Of a stretch of 64,000 nt of DNA, positions 33,354 through 42,394 are shown piece after piece. The notes under the pieces were generated by a model. The model saw only the letters and a program-made list of their open reading frames with translations, was not told the origin of the DNA and ran no database searches. Made by a program: the position numbers and the translations under genes. The stretch is from Bradyrhizobium sp. Ce-3 (GTDB lineage: Bacteria; Pseudomonadota; Alphaproteobacteria; Rhizobiales; Xanthobacteraceae): NCBI RefSeq assembly GCF_022835695.1, contig NZ_BQUV01000005.1:124001-188000 (forward strand), given 5' to 3'. Positions within the stretch are counted from its first letter, which is position 1, and every line of letters begins with the position of its first letter.

Positions 33354-35276
33354 TCAGGAGTCCTGTCGCGACTTGGTCTTTCGATACTGGCTGAAGTCCG
33401 GATCGCGCGTCATTTTCCAGTAATCGACGAACCGCCACGGCATCGCCGAGAACACCCGGCCGCTGCTGTTGCGGTAGTAGGTCGTCATGCCCGGATGGGT
33501 CCAGATCAGCTGCTCATGCTCGGCGTCGACGCTGCGGATGTATTCGTCGTGCGCGTCGGGATGCACGTCGATTGCTGCGATGTCGTTCTCGATCATCTCG
33601 ACGAGGCAGGCGGAGATGTAGCGGCTCTGGCATTCCGACTGGAAGATCACGCTGCCACCATGCGCGGGCCCCGAGTTGGGGCCGAGCATCAGAAACAAAT
33701 TGGGAAAATCAGGCACGGTCAGACCGAGATACGCGGTCGGATTGTCGTCGCCCCACGCCTGCTTGAGGGTCTTGCCGTCACGCCCGGTGATGTTGAGACG
33801 CGCCGCCATCTCCGAGACCTTGAAGCCGGTCGAGATCACGATGACGTCGTGCGGCCGCGATCTGCCGTCGGCGGTGACGATGCCGTCCACGGCGAAATGG
33901 TCGATCTTGTCGGTGACCAGCTCGACATTCGATTTGGTGAGCGTCTTGAACCAGTTGTTGTCGAGCAGGATGCGCTTGCCGTAGGGCGGATAGGTCGGCA
34001 TGCACTTCTCGATCAGGTCAGGGCGGTCCTTCAGCTCGGTGAGGATGAAGTCGGCGAGCTCCTGGCGATGCCGGTCATTGCCCTTGTTGACGGCGCGCTC
34101 CGGATACGGCCAGGCCGGATCCTTGCGCAGGAACGGCAGCAGCCCGTCGCCGTAACGCCAGAACATGTTGAAGCGATACCACTGCACATAGAACGGCAGA
34201 TGCGCGAGCAGCCACTGCGCGCCTTCGGTGATCGGGTCGGCATAGCCCTTCACCGGCCGCGCCCACTGCGCGGTGCGCTGGTACACGGTGACCGAGGCGA
34301 CGTGGTCGGCGATCGATGGCACCAGCTGCATCGCGGTCGCGCCGGTGCCGATCACGGCGACATGCTTGCCGTCCAGCTTGATGTCGTCGGACCATAGCGC
34401 CGAGTGCACCTTGAGGCCCGCGAAGTCGTCGTCGCCGTCGAAGCGGGCGGGCAGGGGATCATTGAGCTGCCCGATCGCGCTGACCAGTGCGGTGGACTCG
34501 AAGGTCTCTTCGCCGCAGGCAGTCTTCAGCGTCGAGATCCAGCGTCGCCCGGCTTCGTCCCAGCGCGAGGCGACGAGTTCGGTGGAAAGGCGGACATGCT
34601 TGCGGATATCGTATTCGCGCACGACCTTGAGCAGGTAGTCGAGCAGTTCCCGGCGCTGTGCGAAATAGCGGGTCCACGGATTGCGGGTACCGAACGAGAA
34701 CGAATAGGAGTGGTTCGGCGTATCGACGCCGCAGCCGGGATAGCGGTTGACGTACCAGGTGCCGCCGATCTCGTCCTGCTTCTCGACGATGGTGTAGGGA
34801 ATGCCGAGCCGTCCGAGCGCGACGCCGAGCGCGATTGCACAAACCCCGGCGCCGACGATCAGCACGTGCTGCTGCGCCAGCCGCGCATCGGACGGGCGCC
34901 CGCGCCAGCGCGTTTCGCGCGGGATGAAGGCCATCTCCTCTCGCATCAGCGGGGCATATTCCGGCGCGACATTCTCGCCGAGCGTCGCGCGCATCATCCG
35001 CAGCATCAGCTCATTGCCGGGATCGGTGATGACGGGTGTCGGCGCGCCGCTGGCGAACAGGTCCAGCACGGCGGCGCGGATCTCGTCCTGGATCTCCTTC
35101 GGCACGCCCGCGTCCGGATCGGGGATCAGGCGCACGTCGCGCTTCGGCTTGTAGGGCGGCTCCAGCCATTTCTCGTCGCCGGTCATGTGCACCAGCACCA
35201 TCAGCAGCACGCGGATATCGCCCTCCGCGATGGCGGAGGACAGATCGAGGTGTTTGCGCGGAAGCTCGATATTCAT
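33354..35276 (-). CDS. Baeyer-Villiger-type flavin monooxygenase (4-hydroxyacetophenone monooxygenase-like)
   Basis: A 640-residue FAD/NADPH monooxygenase with the N-terminal helical extension of about 130 residues seen in 4-hydroxyacetophenone monooxygenases. The FAD fingerprint is VGAGVCAIALG (142-147 core, third Gly replaced by Ala). The BVMO motif is F285-x-G-x3-H291-x3-W295, followed by Ser instead of Pro/Asp. The NADPH site is IGTGATAMQ (309-317). The TWYVNRYPGCGVDTPNH stretch is characteristic. It would insert oxygen next to a ketone to give an ester. It ends a four-gene operon (ligase, TetR, SDR, BVMO). Confidence 0.9.
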   Translation of the reverse strand: MNIELPRKHLDLSSAIAEGDIRVLLMVLVHMTGDEKWLEPPYKPKRDVRLIPDPDAGVPKEIQDEIRAAVLDLFASGAPTPVITDPGNELMLRMMRATLGENVAPEYAPLMREEMAFIPRETRWRGRPSDARLAQQHVLIVGAGVCAIALGVALGRLGIPYTIVEKQDEIGGTWYVNRYPGCGVDTPNHSYSFSFGTRNPWTRYFAQRRELLDYLLKVVREYDIRKHVRLSTELVASRWDEAGRRWISTLKTACGEETFESTALVSAIGQLNDPLPARFDGDDDFAGLKVHSALWSDDIKLDGKHVAVIGTGATAMQLVPSIADHVASVTVYQRTAQWARPVKGYADPITEGAQWLLAHLPFYVQWYRFNMFWRYGDGLLPFLRKDPAWPYPERAVNKGNDRHRQELADFILTELKDRPDLIEKCMPTYPPYGKRILLDNNWFKTLTKSNVELVTDKIDHFAVDGIVTADGRSRPHDVIVISTGFKVSEMAARLNITGRDGKTLKQAWGDDNPTAYLGLTVPDFPNLFLMLGPNSGPAHGGSVIFQSECQSRYISACLVEMIENDIAAIDVHPDAHDEYIRSVDAEHEQLIWTHPGMTTYYRNSSGRVFSAMPWRFVDYWKMTRDPDFSQYRKTKSRQDS

Positions 35277-35285
35277 GAATTGTCC

Positions 35286-36059
35286 TCAGCTCGCCGGTGC
35301 GTCGGGCAGGCCGCCATAGGCAGCCCAGGTGGTGCCGACGATGTAGCCGGCATCGACCGGCAGATTGATGCCGGTGATGCCGCTGCTCCGCGGCGAGAGC
35401 AGCCAGGCGATCGCCTGCGCCACCTCCACTGGCTCAACCAAGCGGTTCATTGCAGTCGGGCGAGCCAGCAGGTCCTTGTTCAGGGCGCCCGACGCGATAC
35501 CGGCCTCGAGCGCGGCCGTGCGGGTGAAGCCGGGCGACACCGCGTTGACGCGCACGCCGGCGCGGCCCCATTCGGCTGCGAGCGTCTGCGTGATCTGGAT
35601 GACGGCGGCCTTCGCCGCGGTATAGGCATGGATCGGGCCCGACGTCATGCCGGCCACCGAGGCGACATTGACGATCGCGCCGTGCCGCCGCTTCGCCATG
35701 CCGATACCGACGCTGCGCGCGACCAGGAAGGTACCGCGCAGGTCGATATTGACCTCCCGATCCCACTGCTCCATCCGCACCCGATCGATGGTGTGCATCT
35801 TGCCGAACACGCCGGCCGCATTGACGAGGCCGGTGATCGGGCCGTGCGCCTTCTCGATGTCGGCGATCCCCGCGACGACGGCAGCTTCGCTCGCGACGTC
35901 GAACGGCGCTGGCCAGAGGATGACTTTCGTTCCGACCAGCGGCTCCGGCGCGATGTCGACGATGACGACGCGGTGTCCCTGATCGGCGAGCAGCGTTGCG
36001 GTCGCCGCGCCAATGCCGCGGCTGCCGCCGGTGACGAGGATGGTGCCGTCAGCGCTCAT
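35286..36059 (-). CDS. SDR family oxidoreductase
   Basis: A 257-residue short-chain dehydrogenase. Cofactor motif TGGSRGIG (10-17), NAAG (80-83), catalytic Ser134, Tyr146 and Lys150 (YTAAK). An Asp after the second strand (VVIVDIAPEP) favours NAD(H) (family knowledge). It could oxidise an alcohol to the ketone used by the adjacent Baeyer-Villiger enzyme (inference). The start overlaps the TetR stop (ATGA), and the BVMO gene begins 9 bp after its end. Confidence 0.92.
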   Translation of the reverse strand: MSADGTILVTGGSRGIGAATATLLADQGHRVVIVDIAPEPLVGTKVILWPAPFDVASEAAVVAGIADIEKAHGPITGLVNAAGVFGKMHTIDRVRMEQWDREVNIDLRGTFLVARSVGIGMAKRRHGAIVNVASVAGMTSGPIHAYTAAKAAVIQITQTLAAEWGRAGVRVNAVSPGFTRTAALEAGIASGALNKDLLARPTAMNRLVEPVEVAQAIAWLLSPRSSGITGINLPVDAGYIVGTTWAAYGGLPDAPAS

Positions 36060-36697
36060 CGCTTCTTCCCTTCGCTGCTGTTGAACAGGCCGTGCGTGAC
36101 CAGCTTCTGATAAGCCGTGATCACATAGTCGGGCACCGCGGTGACGCCGTGCTCGGAATAGGAATAGCGGCGGCTGAGGTAACCGCGCGCACCCATCAGG
36201 ACCTGGACGATGGCCTCGAATTCCTCATCGCTGAAATTGTTGGTCGCACCGGCGGCCCGCGCACGCTGGAGGATCCGGACATAGGCGTTCGAGATGTTGT
36301 CAAAGTGCTTCTGGTAGCCGATCGGCGCGAAGAACTCGGCCTCGTTGAGGATGCGCAAAAACTCCGGCACCTCGCGGATGAAATCGAAGAACGCGCTGAA
36401 GCGCTCGACCTCTTGCCGGGCCTCGTCGGCGGTGCCGGTGCGGGCATGGATGAAGCGGACCATATCGAGGCCGATCTTCGGCAGCAGCTGGTCGAGCAAC
36501 TCCTGGCGGTTCTCGAAGTGATTGTAGAACGTGCCCTGCGCGACGCCGGCGCCTTCGGTGATACGGGCCACCGAGGCTTCGGCATAGCCGTATTTGCCGA
36601 CGACCTTGGTCGCAGCGTCGAAGATCTTCTGCTTGGTCCAGGCGTTGCGTTCGACCCGGTTGAGTTTTGTCACCTTGGCGGATGTCGCTTGCGTCAT
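36056..36697 (-). CDS. TetR/AcrR family transcriptional regulator
   Basis: A 213-residue repressor-type protein. The N-terminal helix-turn-helix (residues about 20-65) reads KIFDAATKVVGKYGYAEASVARITEGAGVAQGTFYNHFENRQELLDQLL. The C-terminal helical part (about 80-205) should bind a ligand, perhaps an acyl-CoA or a ketone. It is embedded between the ligase and SDR genes with ATGA overlaps on both sides. The 23-bp palindrome at 38233-38255 between the two divergent operons is its likely operator (inference). Confidence 0.9.
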   Translation of the reverse strand: MTQATSAKVTKLNRVERNAWTKQKIFDAATKVVGKYGYAEASVARITEGAGVAQGTFYNHFENRQELLDQLLPKIGLDMVRFIHARTGTADEARQEVERFSAFFDFIREVPEFLRILNEAEFFAPIGYQKHFDNISNAYVRILQRARAAGATNNFSDEEFEAIVQVLMGARGYLSRRYSYSEHGVTAVPDYVITAYQKLVTHGLFNSSEGKKR

Positions 36698-38190
36698 GCG
36701 TTGGCCTCGAGTTCGGCGCGGAGCACGCGTTTGAGCACCTTGCCGGATGGATTGCGGGGCAGGCTGTCGCGGATGATGAGTTGTCGCGGCACCTTGAAGC
36801 CGGCGAGCCGTGTCCGGCAGAATTCGGTGAGATCGGGCAGGTCGAGCCTTGCGCCATCGGCCAGCACCACGATGGCGACCGGCTTCTCGCCCCAGCGGTC
36901 GTCCGGCAGGCCGATCACCGCGACCTCGCGCACCCCGGGGATTTCGTAAATGACACGCTCGACCTCGGAGGAGGCGATGTTCTCGCCGCCGGAGATGATC
37001 ATGTCCTTCTTGCGATCGGTCAGATAGAGGAAGCCGTCGTCGTCGAGATAGCCGACGTCACCGGTGCGGAACCAGTCGCCGAAGAAGGCGGACGCGGTCT
37101 TCTCCGGATCCTTCCAGTAGCCCCGCGTGACCTTCGGCCCGCGCAGGCAGATCTCGCCATTCTGCCCGGCGGGCAGGCGCCTGCCGGCATCATCGCGGAT
37201 CTCGATCTCGACATGGGCGATGGCGCGGCCGGTCGAGCCGATCTTCTCGATCTCGCGGCCCGCCTCCATGAAGGTGTCGCCACCGCAGCTTTCGGTGAGG
37301 CCGTAGGCATCGATGTAGCGTGCATTCCTGAAATAGTCGGAGAAGGCGCGGATGCGAACTTCCGGCGTCTTCTCGCCGCCGCCGATCGCCCATTGCAGGC
37401 TGGAGACGTCGTAGCGCTCGCGGTTCGGGCAGGTGAGCAGCGCCGTGGTCATGACCGGTGCGAACCATGCGGCGTTCAGTTGCTCGCGCTCGATCGCAGC
37501 CAGCGCCGGCTCAGGTTCGAAGGTGCGGTGAATGCACAGCATGCCGCCATGCCAGAGCACGGCAATGCCGGGCAGGTCGAGCGCACCGACATGATAGAGC
37601 GGCCCGACGACGAGCAGTCGCGTGTCGGCGTTCAACCCGAGCACCAAGGTCTGGTCTGCGGATTTCCAGTAGATGTTCTCGTAGGTGAGCATCACCCCTT
37701 TGGGGCGATCCGTCGTACCCGAGGTGTACATCAGCCGCATCAGGTCGCGCGGTTGGCGCACATGGATCGGCGCCGGCGCGATGTCGGGCGCCAGGTTGGT
37801 GACGCTGGACTGCGCGACTTCACCCAGCAGCACCAGCGGTGCGCCACCGGTTGCGAGCGCGGCAAACTCCTCGTCGGCGACCAGCAGCCGCGCGCCGGAA
37901 TTGCCGACGATATAGCCGACCTCGTCGGCCGACAGGCGATAATTGATCGGCAGGAACACCGCGCCGATATGGCTGGTCGCGAACACCAGCTCGAGAAAGG
38001 CCGTGCTGTTCTTCATCAGGACGGCGACGACATCGCCGGACGCGATCCCGCGCGCCGCGAGCCAGCTGCCGACCTGCCGGATCCGCAAATCAAAATCGGC
38101 GTAGGAGACGTCCTCGCCGCGATATTTCAGCGCACAGCGGTCCGGAGTGCGCCTGGCATGAAATGCGATGAAGCTGGAAAGATTGATCAT
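36694..38190 (-). CDS. AMP-dependent acyl-CoA synthetase/ligase
   Basis: A 498-residue adenylate-forming enzyme that activates a carboxylic acid as its CoA thioester. Motifs are the P-loop-like YTSGTTDRPKGV, AYGLTESCGG, the GDVGYLDDDGFLYLTDRKKDMIISGGENIASSEVE core and the C-terminal PRNPSGKVLKR with the catalytic Lys. It looks like a medium- or long-chain acid ligase; the acid is unknown. It is first in the leftward operon. GGAGG lies about 35 nt upstream, too far to serve ATG 38190. Confidence 0.9.
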   Translation of the reverse strand: MINLSSFIAFHARRTPDRCALKYRGEDVSYADFDLRIRQVGSWLAARGIASGDVVAVLMKNSTAFLELVFATSHIGAVFLPINYRLSADEVGYIVGNSGARLLVADEEFAALATGGAPLVLLGEVAQSSVTNLAPDIAPAPIHVRQPRDLMRLMYTSGTTDRPKGVMLTYENIYWKSADQTLVLGLNADTRLLVVGPLYHVGALDLPGIAVLWHGGMLCIHRTFEPEPALAAIEREQLNAAWFAPVMTTALLTCPNRERYDVSSLQWAIGGGEKTPEVRIRAFSDYFRNARYIDAYGLTESCGGDTFMEAGREIEKIGSTGRAIAHVEIEIRDDAGRRLPAGQNGEICLRGPKVTRGYWKDPEKTASAFFGDWFRTGDVGYLDDDGFLYLTDRKKDMIISGGENIASSEVERVIYEIPGVREVAVIGLPDDRWGEKPVAIVVLADGARLDLPDLTEFCRTRLAGFKVPRQLIIRDSLPRNPSGKVLKRVLRAELEANA

Positions 38191-38232
38191 TTGCCGTCCG
38201 TCGGGCCGATTTCCGGCGCCGTTTCCTCCTAA

Positions 38233-38255
38233 ATGAATTATGAGTCGTAATTCAT
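38233..38255. promoter_or_regulatory. 23-bp palindromic operator between divergent operons
   Basis: Arms ATGAATTA (38233-38240) and TAATTCAT (38248-38255) are exact reverse complements. The 7-nt centre TGAGTCG adds GA/TC symmetry, so 10 of 11 base pairs match. This AT-rich dyad in GC-rich DNA is typical of TetR-family sites. It lies 43 bp before the ligase start and 105 bp before the Liv-type operon, next to a TTGACG (38263-38268) that may be a -35 box of the rightward promoter. Confidence 0.65.
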
Positions 38256-38360
38256 CTTTGGCTTGACGTCACCCCCCTTGCTCTGAAAACATCGTGGTCA
38301 CGGAGACGGAACGATCTCCGACAGGGATTTTGGGAACGCGAACCCGACAGGGAGGGGAAT

Positions 38361-39620
38361 ATGACGAGGACCCGGAAACCGGGCATCAGCCGGCGCTCGA
38401 CGCTTGCGCTGATGGGCGCCGGCGCGGCGACCTTAGCTGCGCCATGGGTAGCGCGCGCACAGGCAAAGACCATCAAGATCGGCATGCCGACCATTCTGTC
38501 GGGCCGCGTCGCGCAGCTCGGCACGTCCTCGCGCAACGCGGTGATGCTGGAAGTCGAGAAGGTCAATGCCGCCGGCGGCCTTGCCGGACGACAGATCGAG
38601 ATGGTGATCCGCGATTCCAAGGGACAGCCGCAGGAAGCCGCGCGCATTGCGCGCGAGCTCGTCAACACCGATGGCTGCGAGATGCTGCTCGACGGCGAGG
38701 CGTCGTCAGGATCCTTCGCGGTTCACGAGGTGGCGCGCGATCTTGGCGTACTCTGCATCCACACCTGCTCGGAAGCGTCGTCGCTGACCGCCGATCCCAA
38801 GCAGCACATCCCCAATGCCTTCCGCTGCGTGCGGCAGGGTATTCACGACTCGATCGTGGGCGCCGGCTACGCCGCGGGGATCGCCAAGGCCAAGGGCCTG
38901 AAGAAATGGGCGACCTGTTCGCCGGACTATGCCTACGGCCGCGATACCACCGGCGAGTTCGTGCTGTACCTGAAGAAGTTCGCGCCTGATGTCGAGATCA
39001 TCAGCGAGTCCTGGCCAAAGCTGTTCCAGCCTGATTACACCGAGGTGGTGACCAAGATCCTGCAGGCCAAGCCGCAGGCGATGTATTCCTGCCTGTGGGG
39101 CGGCGATCTCACCTCCTACATCGACCAGGCCAACATCTACGCGCTGTTCACCCAGATGGAGGTGTTTGCGGTCAACATGGCCGACTACACCGCACTCACG
39201 GTGGTGAAGAACCTGCCGAAGGGCATCCACTCCGGCGACCGCTACATCAAGACATTCCCAGCGACGCCGGAGAATGCAGCGTGGGGCGATGCCTACAAGG
39301 CGAAGTACAACGAGTATCCGACCAACTGGTCGTGGCAGAACGCAACCGCGGTCATGTTCCTCAACGAGGCCGTCAAGAAGGCGAACTCGACCGACGGCAA
39401 GAAGGTCGCCGAGGTGCTCACCGGGCTCACCATCAAGTGCCCGTTCGGCGCCGACGGCACCGTCACGATGCGTGCCGACGATCGCACGCTGGTGGGCTAT
39501 GCGATCGGCTGGGGCACCACGATCCCGCAGGAACCCTACGTGCCTGACGTGAAGGCCGGGGACTGGAAGACCATCTTCGAGCTCGAAGCCGAGTGGAAGA
39601 AGAGCAAGGGCTATACCTGA
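38361..39620 (+). CDS. branched-chain-amino-acid-type ABC substrate-binding protein
   Basis: A 419-residue periplasmic binding protein with a twin-arginine-like signal (GISRRSTLALMGAGAATLAAP, cleaved near ARAQA). The mature start KTIKIGMPTILSGRVAQLGT and the EVEKVNAAGGLAGRQIEMVIRD segment are typical of the Liv/urea/aromatic-acid binding family. Given the linked CoA-thioester genes, the ligand is probably an organic acid rather than an amino acid (inference). The ribosome-binding site GGGAGGGG precedes ATG 38361. It is the first gene of an eight-gene + strand run. Confidence 0.9.
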   Translation: MTRTRKPGISRRSTLALMGAGAATLAAPWVARAQAKTIKIGMPTILSGRVAQLGTSSRNAVMLEVEKVNAAGGLAGRQIEMVIRDSKGQPQEAARIARELVNTDGCEMLLDGEASSGSFAVHEVARDLGVLCIHTCSEASSLTADPKQHIPNAFRCVRQGIHDSIVGAGYAAGIAKAKGLKKWATCSPDYAYGRDTTGEFVLYLKKFAPDVEIISESWPKLFQPDYTEVVTKILQAKPQAMYSCLWGGDLTSYIDQANIYALFTQMEVFAVNMADYTALTVVKNLPKGIHSGDRYIKTFPATPENAAWGDAYKAKYNEYPTNWSWQNATAVMFLNEAVKKANSTDGKKVAEVLTGLTIKCPFGADGTVTMRADDRTLVGYAIGWGTTIPQEPYVPDVKAGDWKTIFELEAEWKKSKGYT

Positions 39621-39705
39621 TCCGCACGCGAGGCGGCGACAGCCAGCTGTCTCCGCCTTTCATCTGATGCTTGTCGCGCGCCGGCGTTGCGGCCCGCCGT
39701 AATGG

Positions 39706-40617
39706 ATGATTCTCGTGGACCTCGACGCGCTTGCCAGCTGCCTCGTCAGCCCTGCCTGCCTGGTGACGCAGACCACCAGCGGCCTGATCATCGGCATGCT
39801 GCTGTTCCTCGTCGCCGTCGGGCTGACCTTGATCTTCGGCGTGCTGAAGGTGGTCAATTTCAGCCACGGCGCCTTCTATATGTTCGGCGCCTATTTCGCG
39901 ATGACGGCCTACCAGCTCACCGGCAGCTTTGCGCTGGCGATGCTGAGCGGCGCGGTTGGCACCGCGATCCTTGGCCTGATCTTTGAGCGCGTATTCATGA
40001 GCCGCGTCTACGGCCGCGACGTACTGATGCAGCTTTTGGTCTGCTACGCCTTCGTGCTGATCTTCGATGACGTCGTGCGCATGGTCTGGGGGCCTGAATT
40101 CAAGTCGATGGGCATGCCCGCCGCGTTCCAGGTGCCGCCGCTGTTCATCGCCGGCGGCGTGGTGCCGCCATACTATCTGCTGCTGATCGGGGTGGCGCTG
40201 GCCGCGGCCGTGGTTCTCGGACTGGGGCTCGCGCGTTCCCGGATCGGCAAGGTAATCCGTGCGGCCGCGCATAATCCCGGGATGGTGTCGGCGCTTGGCA
40301 TCAACACCGGGCTGATCTATGGCGGCGTGTTCGCGCTCGGCGGCATGCTCGCGGGACTGGCGGGAGCGCTCGCCGCGCCGGTGCGCTCGCTGACCCCTGG
40401 CATGGGCTTCTCGGTGCTGATCGAGTCCTTCATCGTCACCGTGATCGGCGGTATGGGCTCGATCCTGGGCGCGCTGATCGGCGCGCTGTTGATCGGCCTG
40501 ATCCGCTCGTTCGGGTCGCTCGGCTTCCCGCTGTTCACCGAGGGACTGATGTATCTCTTCATGGTGATCGTGCTGGTGTCGCGTCCGACCGGCCTGTTCG
40601 GCAAGGAGGTCGCATGA
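39706..40617 (+). CDS. Liv-type ABC transporter permease (LivH-like)
   Basis: A 303-residue inner-membrane permease with about eight helices. TTSGLIIGMLLFLVAVGLTLIFGVLKVVNFSHGAFYMFGAY is the conserved N-terminal region of LivH proteins. The coupling region is GKVIRAAAHNPGMVSALGINTGLIYGGVFALGGMLAGLAG. It works with the LivM-like permease whose gene begins inside its last codons (ATGA overlap at 40614). Confidence 0.92.
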   Translation: MILVDLDALASCLVSPACLVTQTTSGLIIGMLLFLVAVGLTLIFGVLKVVNFSHGAFYMFGAYFAMTAYQLTGSFALAMLSGAVGTAILGLIFERVFMSRVYGRDVLMQLLVCYAFVLIFDDVVRMVWGPEFKSMGMPAAFQVPPLFIAGGVVPPYYLLLIGVALAAAVVLGLGLARSRIGKVIRAAAHNPGMVSALGINTGLIYGGVFALGGMLAGLAGALAAPVRSLTPGMGFSVLIESFIVTVIGGMGSILGALIGALLIGLIRSFGSLGFPLFTEGLMYLFMVIVLVSRPTGLFGKEVA

Positions 40618-41633
40618 CCGAGTTGCAGGCAGGCCAAGGCGCGCAGCCGCTCGAAGTGCCTCGGATCGACGCCAGACCGCAGCGCTATCGCGATGTGCTG
40701 ATCGCGCTCGCGGCCTTTGCCCTGCTCGCGCTGCTGCCGTTCATCTTCGGCAGCAAGCAGTTGCTCGATTTCGTGATCCGCTGCGCGGCCTACGGTCTGT
40801 TCGCGACGTCGCTCAACCTTCTGGTCGGCTACACCGGGCTGATCTCGTTCGGGCACGGCATGTTCTTCGGTCTTGGCGCCTATGGTTTTGGCTTGATGAT
40901 GCAGAAGACCGGCGTCGCAATCCCGGTCGCCTTCGTTGCCACGCTGGCGATGACCTTCGTCGTCGCCGTCGTGATCGGCGCGATCTGCGTGCGGCTGAAG
41001 GAGATCTACTTCGCCTTCGTCACGCTGGCGTTCCAGATGCTGATCCATTCGACCATCCTGTCGTGGCAGTCACTGACCGGCGGCGACCAGGGCCTGCGCG
41101 GTGGCATTCCGCGGCCCCCGTTCCTCGGCATCGACCTGTCGAACCATCTGCATCTCTACATCACGAGCTGTGCGCTGCTGGTGATCGGCCTGTTCCTGAT
41201 GCGCCAGATCGCGCAGTCGCCGTTCGGCTACACACTGCGCATGATCCGCGACAACGCCACGCGGGCGAGCTTCATCGGCATCGACGTCTGGCGCGCGAAG
41301 CTGACGATTTTCGTGCTGGCGGCGCTGTTCGCTGCGACCGGCGGCATGATCATGGCGCTGTTCGTCTCCGGCGCCTATCCGGAGTTCGCCTATTGGACGA
41401 TTTCGGGTGAGGGCATCTTCATCAACATGCTCGGCGGCGTGACCACCTTCCTCGGGCCAATGGTCGGCACCATGCTGTTCCTGATCCTGAATGACACCGT
41501 CACCCGCCTGACCGAATACCACGGCATCGTGCTCGGCATCGTGATCCTGTTCTTCGCCATCGGTCTGCGAAAGGGGCTGATGGACTTCGCCGTCGAATGG
41601 TTCGCTCAGCGTCGCGGCGAGGGGCGCGGTTAG
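40614..41633 (+). CDS. Liv-type ABC transporter permease (LivM-like)
   Basis: A 339-residue permease with LivM features: LLVGYTGLISFGHGMFFGLGAYGFGLM, then FGYTLRMIRDNATRASFIGIDVWRAKLTIFVLAALFAATGG. The hydrophilic N-terminus (about 35 residues) and the final AVEWFAQRRGEGRG are cytoplasmic. It forms the second half of the channel. It overlaps the LivH-like gene and is followed after 2 bp by the LivG-like gene. Confidence 0.92.
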   Translation: MTELQAGQGAQPLEVPRIDARPQRYRDVLIALAAFALLALLPFIFGSKQLLDFVIRCAAYGLFATSLNLLVGYTGLISFGHGMFFGLGAYGFGLMMQKTGVAIPVAFVATLAMTFVVAVVIGAICVRLKEIYFAFVTLAFQMLIHSTILSWQSLTGGDQGLRGGIPRPPFLGIDLSNHLHLYITSCALLVIGLFLMRQIAQSPFGYTLRMIRDNATRASFIGIDVWRAKLTIFVLAALFAATGGMIMALFVSGAYPEFAYWTISGEGIFINMLGGVTTFLGPMVGTMLFLILNDTVTRLTEYHGIVLGIVILFFAIGLRKGLMDFAVEWFAQRRGEGRG

Positions 41634-41635
41634 CC

Positions 41636-42394
41636 ATGCTCAAAATTCGCGACCTCTCGAAATCCTTTGGCGGCGTCAAGGCGACCGACAACGTCTCGCT
41701 CGACTTTGCCGACGGCTCGCTCACCGCCGTGATCGGTCCCAACGGCGCCGGCAAGAGCACGTTCTTCAATTTGATCACGGGCGCATTGCGGCCGGATGCC
41801 GGCCAGATCCTCCTCAATGGCGTCGACATGGCGGGCAAAACGCCGCCGGAGATCGTGCGCCACGGCATCGGCCGGGCCTTCCAGGTCGCGAGCATCTTCC
41901 CGTCGCTGACGGTCGAGGAGACGATGCTGGCGGCGGTCTGTGCCGATCAGCGCCGCGCCGGCGTGATGCATCGCCGCTTTCCGTTGGCCGAGACGCGCGA
42001 CCGCGCCGAGCACGCGATGGAGCTGCTGGGTCTTGCCAATAAGCGCAACAGGACCGCGGCGACGTTGTCGCATGGTGACCAGAAGCTGCTCGATATCGCA
42101 CTCGCGCTGGTGCTCGAGCCCAAGGTGCTGCTGCTCGACGAGCCGACCGCCGGCATGGGGACCGAGGAACGCTGGCGGATGATCGACAAGGTGCGCGAGC
42201 TCTGGGAGAAGCAGAAGATTACGGTCGTGTTCATCGAGCACGACATGGACATCGTATTCAAGATCGCGCCTGAGATCGTCGTGCTGTGCTACGGCCGGAT
42301 CCTGGCGACCGGGACGCCGGAGGCGATCCGCAGGAACGAGGCCGTGATCGAGGCCTATCTCGGCAGCGACGACCACGCGGGAGCGGTGGCATGA
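41636..42394 (+). CDS. Liv-type ABC transporter ATP-binding protein (LivG-like)
   Basis: A 252-residue ATPase. Walker A GPNGAGKST, Q-loop region GRAFQVASIFPSLTVEET, signature-like LSHGDQKLLDIALAL, Walker B LLLDEPTAGM and H-loop FIEHDMDIVF. The LSHGDQ signature in place of LSGGQ is usual in LivG. The start MLKIRDLSKSFGGVKA at 41636 is used; upstream codons belong to the LivM-like gene. It pairs with the LivF-like ATPase, overlapping by ATGA. Confidence 0.93.
   Translation: MLKIRDLSKSFGGVKATDNVSLDFADGSLTAVIGPNGAGKSTFFNLITGALRPDAGQILLNGVDMAGKTPPEIVRHGIGRAFQVASIFPSLTVEETMLAAVCADQRRAGVMHRRFPLAETRDRAEHAMELLGLANKRNRTAATLSHGDQKLLDIALALVLEPKVLLLDEPTAGMGTEERWRMIDKVRELWEKQKITVVFIEHDMDIVFKIAPEIVVLCYGRILATGTPEAIRRNEAVIEAYLGSDDHAGAVA

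Noticed and set aside
32893-33423. 176-codon frame in the gap before the Baeyer-Villiger gene
   Set aside because: It is Cys- and Arg-rich with no domain and no ribosome-binding site, and it runs into the antisense of the monooxygenase 3' end.
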